From positions 24,576,774 through 24,640,773 of the forward strand of contig OZ024757.1 in assembly GCA_964016885.1 (NCBI GenBank): a stretch of DNA of 64,000 nucleotides. Reading direction: 5' to 3'. This document shows positions 30,955 through 43,999 of the stretch, piece after piece. The notes under the pieces were generated by a model that was not told where the DNA came from, did no database searches, and saw only the letters and a list, made by a program, of their open reading frames with translations. Source of the stretch: Eledone cirrhosa (lineage: Eukaryota > Mollusca > Cephalopoda > Octopoda > Eledonidae). Made by a program: the position numbers and the translations under genes. Positions within the stretch are counted from its first letter, which is position 1. Each line of letters begins with the position of its first letter.

Positions 30955-31881
30955 ATGTCTGAAAATTATTGTGAAAATATCTTTGGTGAGATTTTAGTGA
31001 AAAATGTTGTATTTTGTATTGAGACATCAGGGAATATGTTGTCGAATTTGTCGGTCATTCAGAAACATCTGCAGGCTACCTTAGAGAAAATGGCTGCCAA
31101 TGAAAGGAAGATATATTTCAACATTATTGAGTTCAATTCTGAAGTTTTAGCTTGGGCTGATAAATTGATCTGTAGCACACAGGAGACTGTCCACATGGCC
31201 ATTGATTGGTTAAATGGTCTGACAGCTAGAACAGGGTGCAATACTTTGCATGCCCTCCGTTCAGCATTTAGACAAGAATGCATTGACGCTGTCTATCTTG
31301 TAACAAGCAGCCACCCTGACCAACACCCTGAGGTCATTTTAGATGAAATTATTTCCTTGAGTAAAGGCTGTCCTATACACTGTATTTATTTTACTGGGAG
31401 CATACCGAACGATGTAGTGGAGAATTTTCTGGAAGATCTTTCATTAGAAACACATGGGACGTTCTATATTTTTCAAGCCTCAAATGAGAAATATAGTTTT
31501 TCAGATCCCAAGTTTATATATTCCTCAAACAACAGAAGACAAAGAGTAATCAGATCTACATTAGGAGACCGATATTCACCAGAAAAAACATGCAGTGTAA
31601 CAAGTACCCTACAAGTTGACCCTGGTCTCATTCCGAACCCTGGTTACTCAGTAATGTATCCATTTGGTATAGGAATGGCTGCTGTCACCCCTAAACCTAT
31701 ATATTATCCAGCTAGAGAAGAACTATTTCCTTACTATTTATCTAAAGCCTGCCTCAGAAATAAACAGTTTGAAGTGTCTCCTTATCTCACACCTGGGGCT
31801 GGAGCTATTCTGATTGGAAAGAAAGTCCTTGCACTAGATTACAACAATGGTTATTTTTATATGGGAGAAGTTCATAGTCAG
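30955..31881 (+). CDS. VWA/DUF4537 gene, exon 1 (coding)
   Basis: ATG in context CCAAAATGTC; 309 codons, phase 0, donor CAG/GTAAGT. Carries the whole VWA-like domain and the start of the DUF4537-like domain. Confidence 0.85.
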
Positions 31882-34800
31882 GTAAGTAACTTCTGCTCTA
31901 CATATATTTTACATTGATTACTAAAAACAAGTGTTTCTTATTCTCCTCCTTCTCCTTACTCCTGAGAAGGTTGTGATGAAGTGAGTCCTTAAGCACTCCT
32001 TCCAGCGGGTCCTGTCAGAAGCAACTGTTTCCAATTGATCCAGCTAGATCCCTAGATGAGACCAGCCAAGCTCATGGATGTTATCCAATTATCTTGCTCA
32101 TAGTAAAAATGACTAACCACTCAGTTCCTCCCTCTCTCTCTCACACACACCCTTTCTCTGTCATCTTCTTTCCCTCAGATTCGAGCCAGTGACTTCCTGG
32201 TTGCGTTTGGTCAATCACACCATAAAAGATACAATGAGACCACATACCAGGAGACCAACATCTATAACATCATTGATTATACAGAGTCTTTGAGACATTC
32301 CATAGAGATGGGGGACTGTGTGTTGGCTCCATCTCCCTTACAACCTCAGCAGGGCAACTCCACAAGGTTCTCCTGTGGTCGGGTGTTGGAAGGACAAGAA
32401 GCAAGGCAGTCGGAGCTGAGTAAGTATATAAACTTAGTGGTTAGTGTATATGTATGTGTTTGTGTGTGCGGTTATATGCTTGTATATATATTATATATAT
32501 AAACAAATTAACCTGAAAATAGAGTTTTGAGACGTGAGTGTATTAGGATTCTCAGGAAAATGGGAAAACTCGGAAGTTTTGGAACTGTTAGAACAACAAA
32601 ATATCGTCAAAGCAGCGTTGGGTAAAATATTACCTTGAAAGACAGAGATCAGCAGCTTGATGTGAGTTGACTCGAAGGAAAGAAGAGAAGATAGGAAGGG
32701 GGAAATAGAATGGATGAAAGTGAACAGGTCACAAACATTAAAATATGGTATTTTTTTCAATGTAATATTTGCTTTATGAGTTCACTCAAATGTCTAAAAT
32801 AAGGATTTCATACAAATAGAATTGTATGTAGCCTTCTGAGTAGTTTACTGTAATAAATCTCATATTTTGAGCTGTAGTAACTTCTTCACCTACCCTTATC
32901 TGTTTTCTTTTCGAAAACGATTTCTTGTAAACTATATATATATATTGATATATACAGTGAAATTCCGTTATAACGAAATTGACTGGGTATAAAAAAATTT
33001 TGTTGTAATGAAAAATCCGCTATAATGAGATCAACCAAAACAAACCAAGCGTTTGTTTGTTATTACCTCGGGGATTGAAAAAAATGTCATAATGGTATTT
33101 GTTATAACAGAAACATAGGTTAGTCATTAGTGACATCTCAATAAGCAAGAGACAAAATGAGACATACAGGAAGATGTGGAAAAGGAAGGTCTAGAAGCTA
33201 AAAGACATTTCACTAAAATATAAATTTAGGAAAGCCCTTCAAGATGTGTATGACGAAAAAGAAGACGATTTAGAGTCGTATGACATAGATGATAACTGGA
33301 ATTTCTTACGTGACAACTTACTGTAGGCTACTGAAGAAACTTGTGGCTGGAGCAGAGCTTCAACCAGACAGAGAGTGACCTGGTGGTGGAACAGCACGGT
33401 AGATAGGGCCATTAAAGACAAGACTAGCATGGAACGCTTGGAAAAATGGTAGGAGTAGTGACCGATACACAGCCGCTAAGAGAGAAGCTAGACGTCAGTT
33501 GTACTTAGCACGCAGGGAGGCTGAGAGTAGGAGGTTTGCCAATGTTCTGCAACGGCAAGATCAGAGACGTATGGTGTTCCGCATTGCAAGGCAGTGTGTC
33601 AATGTAAATCAGGATATTGTTGGAGATAAGTGTGTCCGAAATGATGCTGGTGTACTTAGTGTCACTAATAATCAGAAAAAGGAGGCCTGGAAATGTCATT
33701 ATGAGAGACTGATGAATGTGAAGAACAAATGGGAGAGAGAGAGGGACCAGCTATTTAGATTGACAACTATAGGGTCCAAGAGGTAATTAAGGAAGTGAAA
33801 AGTGGTAAGTCCACTGGACCGTCTGGATAGTTGCTGAGATGCTGAAGACACGCATCATCAATCAGGCTATATGTGGTGGCTCAAAGACTGGTGCAGCAGT
33901 ATTCTTATAAATTGCTACAAAGGTAAAGGGGATGCTCTGAAGAGGAGCAATTATAGGGGTATAAAACTGATGGATCAGGTTATGAAAGTGGCAGAAAGAA
34001 TACAAGTGCAACTAATTAGAGAAAGGGTCAAATTAGATGAGATGCAGTTTGGTTTTGTGCCTGGGAAAAGTACAACAGATGCCCTCTTCTTGGTGAGGCA
34101 ATTACAAGAGAGGTTCTTAGAGAAGAATAAGCCGTTATACTTAGCTTTTGTTGTCTTACAAAAGGCCTTTGATAGAGTACTCCGATCTGTCATCTGGTGG
34201 TCCCTAAGGAAACTAGGTGTAGACGAATGGCTTGTGAGGACAGTGCAAGCTAAATACAGGGGTTCTGTCAGTAAAGTGATAGTAGGAATGGAGTTTAGTG
34301 AGGAATTCCAGATACAAGTAGGAGTACATCAGCCTGCTCTTGTTCATTATAGTCCTCCAAACTATAACAGAGGAGTTTAAAACTGGCTGCCTATGGGAAC
34401 TTCTCTATGCTGACGATCTGGTACTTATAGCAGAATCAGTAGAGGAGCTAGAAAATAAATTCTGGCTATGAAAACAGAAGTTGGAATCAAGAGGACTGAG
34501 AGTGAACCTAGCTAAGACAAAAGTGTTGATAAGTAGAAAAGAGGACAAAACTCTGATTCCACCAGGAAAATGGCCATGTTTGATATGTAGAAAAGGAGTT
34601 AACATAAATTCTATAAAATGTATGTACACAATGCAGATCTTGGGTACACAAGAGATGTAGTGGGATAGCAGGAAAACTAACAGGTAGGAAAAACTACATA
34701 TGCAGTAGATGTACAGGGAAACTTGACATTAGAAGTCGCAGTGATAGACACATTTTTCAAATGCAGGTAGGATCTATAGAAGTGGTTGATAGCTTCCAGT

Positions 34801-37800
34801 ACCTAGGTGATCAGATTAGCAAAAGAAGGGGGGGGGTACTCCAAGGTCATAGTATCTAGAATAAGGACAGGTTGGAAGAAGTTTAGGGAGCTGCTTCTTC
34901 TGTTGACAAAAAAAGGTTTCTCCCTGTGAACAAAAGGCTGGTTATATGATGCCTGTGTGAGATGCGCGATGCTGCATGGTAGTGAGACATGGGCAGCAGC
35001 AGCAGAGGATATGCGATGGCTGGAGAGAAATGAAGCAAGCATGCTCCGTTGGATGTGCAATGTCAATGTGCGAGAATGACCCAGCATGAATGAGTTGAGA
35101 GAGAAACTGTGTATAAGAGGGATATGTTGTAGTGTGCGGGAGAGAAGACTGCGATGGTATGGACATGTGATGTGCATGGAGGATGACCGCTGGATAAAGA
35201 AGTGCCATGAAATCCCAGTAGAAGGAAGATGCCGTTGAGGAAGACCACGAAAAACATGGGCGGAGGTGGTGAGAGCGGACCAGAGATCGCTGAAGCTCAC
35301 AGTGGAGATGACGAAGGACTGTGACAAGTGGAGAGATGTTGTGCTGAATAGGACATGTGCCACCCTTGCAAGCAGGGAAAAGCAGACGTAAAATGATGAT
35401 GATGATGATATATATATATATGAGAGAAAAAGAGAGGGTATTAGTGTGTTGAGATGTGTAAGACATGATTTGAGGAATTTTCAACAATTTATTTTTTCTC
35501 TTCCAGAATACAAGGATGTTGATCTTGTGGTGTCATTTGAAAATGGTACAACATCCAAAATTGGCCGAGATGCTGCTATTTGGATTCCCAGAAATGTTTT
35601 TGACCAAATCAAATTAAAAGTTCATCAACCTCGTTCCTTAAAGCATGGTGGGCCATATTACAGAAGTCATACTGAAATTCCTGAAACTTATTCCTTAGGA
35701 GCGAGGATTGTGACCCCTAGTCTGAAACTGGCTGGGTGCCATCCAATGATGTCTCTCCCATATGTTCCAACAGTCCCTCTGATATATAATATGACAGCAG
35801 CCCCTCCTCATGGCATCTCTTATTTAACCCAGCCTACATGGTACCCAAAATATCAACCCGCTGCACCGAATTATTCAATCAGTGCAGAAGATCTTCATTC
35901 AGAGGAAGTTCTCCCCATTAATAAACTCAGAATCAAAGAAGTTGATGATAAAGTTCCATCTACAATGGATGAACAGTGGAAAGAAATTGCAAAGGCAGGA
36001 AAAGAACAACGAAATAATGTGAAACTCAATCATGGAGAACAGAGAGAAATCTTGGCTGATGTATATCAACCATTAACTTGTGAATCATATGATACAACTA
36101 AAGATCACAAAGATAATAGCTTGTATTGCCGTTACTACTCAGATAACTTACCAGATTTAGGCTTCTACGATGACAATGGACTGGAAGAGTCGTATCAGAA
36201 AGATACGACAGATAAAGGAGTGAATATAGAAAACTTTAAAATACTTGGTAAATGTAAAACCCCTGATAAACCACTCTGGAAATACTGGGCCAAAGCTCCA
36301 ACCCATGGCCTGGACACAGGAAAAAGAAATTTGGGAACTTTTCGTGAGACAGCAATAGATGTTCCATTTGAGCTACGTGACAAAAAGAGAAATCTGTATC
36401 AAGGTAGATTCATATTGATCTATTTAATGATTGATTCTTATACTAAGGATGGCTGAGAGATCACTACTCCAATATATACATACATATATACATATACACA
36501 TATATACATACATACATATATACATACATACATATATACACACATACAGATATACATACACACATACATACATACATACACACATATATACAGATATACA
36601 TACATATATAAATACATACATATATGGTGGCTGCCAACGCTTTTTCGAGTACGGCCACTACTTTATATCCATGTAGGAGAACCCCTACCGATGCGCTGAA
36701 CGAGTGTGACTTTTTAGTCCAGCCAGCGACTTGAAAACTCTGGTACAAACACTACACTTGTGACAATTATTGACACATAGTGCTGGGCTCATGGTACCAT
36801 GTGACGACAAGTGCAGAGAGATCTCCAGATATAAAGCAATGCCTGTGCCGTGAAGCTTTTATAGTGAGCAAAGGCACTGCACAAAGCCAGTCCCACTCTC
36901 TTAACCAAGATGATATTTACCAAAAAGAAGAACAAGTCAACATCATTGGATACCATCAGGGTTGCAGGTGTTATATCAGAGTTTTCCTTCTCCTAGAATT
37001 CTGCCTTGACAAAGGCTAAGGGGTCATCTCTCCCGGTGATTTTGGATGGCCATTGACTCTTAAGAGCTCCTTTGCCCTTTGACAGGTTTTGTTTTTAGTC
37101 CCGCAGGATGTCCAAAGTCACCCTTCTTACCAAGAAACCTTGGTGGGGTTGTCAGTTTAGTCGCCAACGACCCAACCATGAGACAGGTTGTACTGGGATA
37201 CATGTTACCAGTAGCACCAACTGGTAACCTGACATACATATATACACACATACAGATATACATACATACATATATATATACATACATACAGATGTACATA
37301 CATACAGATATACATACATATATAATACTTACACATACATATACACATATATACATACATAGATACATACATACACACATATATACATACATACACACAT
37401 ACAGGCCATTGCATGATATACCATTATTAATAATTATTAATTAATTCTATTGTGCAATGCCTGTGCGTGAAGATATTTTTTAAAGTGAGGTAAGACTGTG
37501 CACTGAGCCAATCCCACTCTCTGAGCGACAGTAGCTATAACCCGAAAAGAAGAAAAGATCAACATCATCGGTAACTACTGAGCCCCAGGTTTTATATCTG
37601 AGTTATCTCAGTTTCCTGAGTTGCCTTCTCCTAGAAGAATACGCTGACAAAGGCTAGGGGTCCTTCACTCCTAGTGGTTTAACCGCGCGATCAGGTGTCC
37701 AGCCCGACTATTTCTATGTCCCCGCGCATATACATACACATACACCCATGTATATACACATATACATACAAATGTACATGTCCATATACATATTTACACA

Positions 37801-37968
37801 CTTTTGGATGGACGTTGACTCTTATATATATATAATACACACACACACAAATATATATATATATACACACATATACATACACATATACATACAATCATAC
37901 ACATATATATATATATATATATAATACACACACAAATATATATATATATATATACACATATACATACA

Positions 37969-38003
<35 letters not shown>

Positions 38004-41000
38004 CACACACACACACAAATATATATATATATATACATATACATACAATCATATATATATATATATAATACATACACACATATACACAGACAGACAGAGT
38101 GGCAGTATCGGTAGAGTGTCGGACACCATGCTTTGAAGCATGGAGTTACGTCCCTTTACGGTCTGAGTTCAAATCCCACCGAGGTTAACTTTGCCTTTCA
38201 TCTTTATGGGGTCGATAAAATAAAGTACCAGTAATACACTGGGATAATTGCTGGCCTTGTGCCAAAAGTAGAAACAATTATTATATACCACTGAGACAGA
38301 ACTGTTCTTTGTTCTGTCTTAATCTGTCTGTCTGTCTGTGTGTGAGTGTCTGACTGAGTCTGTATGTCTGTCTGTGTGTCTGTCTGTCTGTGTGTGAGTG
38401 TCTGACTGAGTCTGTATGTCTGTCTGTGTGTCTGTGTGTGAGTGTCTGACTGAGTCTGTATGTCTGTCTGTGTGTGTGTCTGTCTGTGTGTGAGTGTCTG
38501 ACTGAGTCTGTATGTCTGTCTGTGTGTGTGTCTGTCTGTGTGTGAGTGTCTGACTGAGTCTGTATGTCTGTCTGTGTGTGTGTCTGTCTGTGTGTGAGTG
38601 TCTGACTGAGTCTGTATGTCTGTCTGTGTGTGTGTGTCTGTCTGTGTGTGTCTGTCTGTGTGTGTGTGTGTCTGTCTGTGTCTCTGTCTGTCTGTGTGTG
38701 AGTGTCTGACTGAGTCTGTATGTCTGTCTGTGTGTCTGTCTGTGTGTGAGTGTCTGACTGAGTCTGTATGTCTGTCTGTGTGTGTGTGTCTGTCTGTGTG
38801 TGTGTCTGTGTGTGTGTCTGTCTGTGTGTCTGTCTGTCTGTGTGTGAGTGTCTGACTGAGTCTGTATGTCTGTCTGTGTGTGTGTCTGTCTGTGTGTGAG
38901 TGTCTGACTGAGTCTGTATGTCTGTCTGTATGTCTGTCTGTCTGTGTGTGAGTGTCTGACTGAGTCTGTATGTCTGTCTGTGTGTGTGTCTGTCTGTGTG
39001 TGAGTGTCTGACTGAGTCTGTATGTCTGTCTGTCTGTCTGTGTCTGTCTGTGTGTGATCGTCTGACTGAGTCTGTCTGTCTGTCTGTGTGTGAGTGTCTG
39101 ACTGAGTCTGTATGTCTGTCTGTGTGTGTGTCTGTCTGTGTGTGAGTGTCTGACTGAGTCTGTATGTCTGTCTGTGTGTCTGTCTGTCTGTGTGTGAGTG
39201 TCTGACTGAGTCTGTATGTCTGTCTCTGTGTGTGTCTGTCTGTGTGTGAGTGTCTGACTGAGTCTGTATGTCTGTCTGTCTGTCTGTGTCTGTCTGTGTG
39301 TGATCGTCTGACTGAGTCTGTCTGTCTGTCTGTGTGTGAGTGTCTGACTGAGTCTGTATGTCTGTCTGTGTGTGTGTCTGTCTGTGTGTGAGTGTCTGAC
39401 TGAGTCTGTATGTCTGTCTGTCTGTGTCTGTCTGTGTGTGATCGTCTGACTGAATCTGTCTGTCTGTCTGTGTGTGAGTGTCTGACTGAGTCTGTATGTC
39501 TGTCTGTGTGTCTGTCTGTCTGTGTGTGAGTGTCTGACTGAGTCTGTATGTCTGTCTGTGTGAGTGTCTGTCTGTGTGTGAGTGTCTGACTGAGTCTGTA
39601 TGTATGTCTGTCTGTCTGTGTGTCTGTCTGTCTGTGTGTGAGTGTCTGACTGAGTCTGTATGTCTGTGTGTGTGTCTGTCTGTGTGTGAGTGTCTGACTG
39701 AGTTTGTATGTCTGTCTGTCTTTCTGTGTCTGTCTGTGTGTGAGTGTCTGACTGAGTCTGTCTGTCTGTCTGTGTGTGAGTGTCTGACTGAGTCTGTCTG
39801 TCTGTCTGTGTGTGAGTGTCTGACTGAGTCTGTCTGTCTGTCTGTCTGTGAGTGTTTGACTGAGTCTGTATGTCTGTCTGTCTGTGTGTCTGTGTGTATC
39901 TATCTGACTGAGTCTGTATGTGTGTGTTCCTGTGTGTGTGTGTGTGTGTCTGTGTGTCTATCTTTGTTTGTGTGTCTGTTTATGTCTGTCTGTCTGTGTG
40001 TCTGCCTGACTGAGTTGTGTGTCTGTTTATCTGTCTGTCTCTGTGTGCCTGACTATCTGCTTCTGTGTGTATCTGTCTGTGTGTCTGTTTATCTGTGCGT
40101 CTGTCTGAGTCTGTGTGTCTATCTCAGTCTGTGTGTCTGTCTATCTGTGTGTCTGAGTCATATGTCTGTCCCTCTTTGTTTCCATGTGTCAGTATGTGTC
40201 TGCCTGTCTGTCCCCCTATGCCTGTCTGTGTGTCTGTCAACAAACGAGGAGGCCATGTGAGACATAAGACCTTCACCTCTTCTCTCCATTAACAGATTAC
40301 GCCTCAAACTCAGCGTTTCATTACGTCGACAGATCTTCAAACCACAGACAGAATGACAGTGTAGCAGCGTTGATGCAAACTCCAAAGCCAAGTTCCGCTC
40401 CAGCTCCGGCCCGACATGAACAAAATCCCAGCCAACCTCCAGACAACTGTAAAGACTATCGGGAAAACTCTAGGCAAAAGGAACAGTAATGTCAATAAAG
40501 ATTTTCTATTTTGTAGGGGTGGGAATACTGACAGGGCATGAGGAGAATGTGTGTGGCCCAGTGGGACTCATGATCATAAAATCACAGGTTCAATTCCTGG
40601 ATTGAGTGGCAGATTATGGTTTTTGAACAAAATGCTTCCCTTTATATTGCTTTTTATGATAGGACTGGGGGCCTCTGTAATTAACCCTTTAGCATTTAGC
40701 TGGCTATATCCGTCCAGAATTCTCTCACCTGTTTCTGTTCAAACTGGCTGTAATTGGCCGCTCATACCCACATTAAGGAATTTTTTTCAAAATAAATAAT
40801 ATCAAAATCTCGTAGATTCGATATTATGTGAGATAATTGTGTAAGATAAAGCCTTTACTGTGAAAATACAATATAGATATAAAACAATGTAAATGCTAAA
40901 GGGTTAAAACACCCAAGAAACCTCCTATAAGCTCATAGAAGGCTAGCCAAACCTGCATATGTGTCAGCTGTAACATCAACAACATGATAGGACTGGGGAC

Positions 41001-42918
41001 CCCTATTATTAAAACACCCAAGAAACCTCTTATGATTCAACCTGGCAGGAGGCCAGCTAAACCTACACACACATATGCATATATACAAAGGTCAACTGAA
41101 AAGTTCATAGGCTGACCAAATGAGGTTTATTTTTCAACATAGTCGCAGGAAAGAAACAATGTTGTTATTAGTAAGAAGAGTTGGAATTAATGCATGCAAG
41201 ATTTCACAACTCTAGCATCAACTCCTTCATAGTCAGGCTATGAACTTTTCAGCCGACCCTCATATATTTTCAGCAGACACACAGACATATTTTTTATATA
41301 TATTAAAGCAAAGAATCACTGCTAAGATCCCATTAAGTGTGAAAGCAGCGATTCTTTGCTTAAACTTTAATGTTATTTTAATAGATATTTGCTCTACGGT
41401 TTATCATACATTTTTATATATATATATTATCCTTATCGAGCCCTCTTCGGATTTTAGTCTTCACATTTATTATTGTTACTATATATATATGTGTGTGCGT
41501 GTATGTGTGTGTGTGTGTACATATATATAAATTCAGGCTTATTTAGTACAATTATGTAACCACTTTGTGCATCACCTGGGATAAAATAAGTTTCTCTGTA
41601 TTTCATTAAAAACCTTTTGTTTTAAATCTCTTCAATTTCTTTCCTGTATTGACTAAGATTCTTATAGTCTTTGGGCCTTTCATCATCCAAATCCCCAATT
41701 AATGTCTTGGCACTGCTTTAGTGTTATCTGGCAACATTGAAATTGAAACAGACGTAGACATTAATAAAATGATTTGAAGTACCTCTTTGGTTGTCAATTA
41801 TTAATATTTAGTAGCAAAAAAACCACCCCTCGGGTGGTTTTCTGCTAACATGTATAGTGTGTATATTGATATTATACACAGGTATATATACATGTAGATA
41901 TGATACATCAAATAAAATCGTAATTGACAATATACACAGAAATTGAACGAAGACTGTGTTACACTGTCTTAAGTAATCAGTAACGTAATCCACGATACAT
42001 GAAAAAAAAGATGATATTATATATAAACTGCATTAGGAGAAAATTAGTGACGGAAATATATGAATATTTATTTAAGCGATCGCTAACCAGAAGTGTTGAC
42101 GTTTGAAAATTTTAAAGAAGTGAATCTTTAAATAAACAGTAAAATATCTTTAATCAACAGCTACGAAATTTAGTAGATAAATTATGTAATATTCATTCAT
42201 TATTTATTCGTGGATTGGCAGTATCGGTAGAGGGTCAGATGCCATGATTTGCAGCACAGTTACGCCCCTTTACGGTCCGAGTTCAAATCCCGCCAAGGTT
42301 AACTTTGCCTTTCATCCTTACGGAGTCGATAAAATAAAGTACCAGTAATGTACTGGGTAATTGCTGGCCTTGTGCCAAAAGTAGAAACAATTATTTATTC
42401 AAAGTAATCCAACTTATTTTACTAAAGGGATAAAAAATTGTAAACCGTACGCAGTCTTGCACTCCTTACTTTATCATAGTTTAGATAATGTGCACCAGCC
42501 CATCCTGCCATACATCTCCCACAAGTACAAAGTATACATCCAGTGAAGCTCCCAGCCCACACTGTGAAGTGGTCACGATGGTGACATGACAAAAAGCACC
42601 CAGTCCACACTGTAAAGTGGTCGTGATGGTGATATGACAAAAAGCACCCAGTCCACACTGTAAAGTGGTCGTGATGGTAACATGACAAAAAACACCCAGT
42701 CCACACTGTAAAGCGGTCGTGATGGTGACATGACAAAATCACCGAGTCCACACTGTAAAGTGATCGTGATGGTGACACAACAAAAAGTACCCAGTCCACA
42801 GCATCCAGCTGAAGAAACTAAGCCTAAATCAGTTCTGTATGACATGGTTACCTGACCTGGCATTGACCTATGACAGGACAACTTGTCTAGCCCAAAAATT
42901 GACGTAAAACGGTGATGA

Positions 42919-42958
<40 letters not shown>

Positions 42959-43647
42959 TCGCATATATGTTATAGAATGCCGTTAGCTTCTTGCTAAAAC
43001 AATCTCTATACCTCTCATTTATATTTATACTCGGATTCTTTTCCTAGAGTGCTTAAACTATCTGTGACTAATCCCGGTTTTTTTCATAAAAACTGTGATA
43101 ATATTGCTATTTTGCTGAACTCCTTTGTAGAGTTTTTTTCAGAATGTATTTGACTGCTATTTCTTGTAAATAAACATTCACTTCCATCCTGACGTCACTA
43201 GCCCCGTTTTTTCCTCATGTGCTTTTTCATAAATACACATGAAGGCGAACTAGCCAGTTTTAGAATTCCCTTTTTCGGATTATATTACTGTGAGAGCCCT
43301 GGTTTTCTGTTGAGCTCTGCTGATGATTGAAATTCCAACCGTGACCATCTCCACTGAAAGTTTTCATGAAATAGTCTTTTAAGACTATACAGAGCATTTG
43401 ATGTTATTCCAAATTGAAGGATAAGTGTTTCAAACTTTATTTTATCATGAGTTAAAGGTCTATAGATTTTCCCTGGATTTTACTAAATTCTGTGGATGAA
43501 TTTATATCCTGATTCTCTTTTGAGATGAGTTTGAGTTATTTTTCCTAAATCTTTCGTTAACTACTTTTCCCATCTTGACGTTATAGTCGCATATATGTTA
43601 TAGAATGCCATTAGCTTCTTGCTAAAACAATCTCTATACCTCTCATT

Positions 43648-43683
<36 letters not shown>

Positions 43684-43968
43684 AAGAGAGGGGGGGGGGA
43701 ATGGACAGACTGAGGTCGATAGAAAAAAGTACCAGTCCAATACTGGGGTAGATTTTTTCTCTATATCTCTTTCTCACTTCCTCTCTCTCCTTCTATGGAA
43801 GAGAAATCAGTTGTATTCAGACCTGGGGAGCGGATGAACTCCACCACGTTTACAAGGTTCATGACACTCTGTTTGTCACGCTGGTGCCCCTACCTTTCTC
43901 TTAGGTGTTACGGTGAGAAAATGAGAAACTATTATGTTAGAAATAATTATTATTGTACCTAATATTAA

Positions 43969-43999
<31 letters not shown>

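Noticed and set aside
38300..40240. CRISPR-like regular repeats
   Set aside because: Eukaryotic minisatellite: spacers are themselves CTGT repeats and unit length varies.
39574..40260. 228-codon Cys/Val/Ser-rich frame
   Set aside because: Translation of the CTGT minisatellite.
41815..41848. GC hairpin followed by T run, like a bacterial terminator
   Set aside because: The context is a eukaryotic intron; a 10-bp hairpin alone is not evidence of a terminator.
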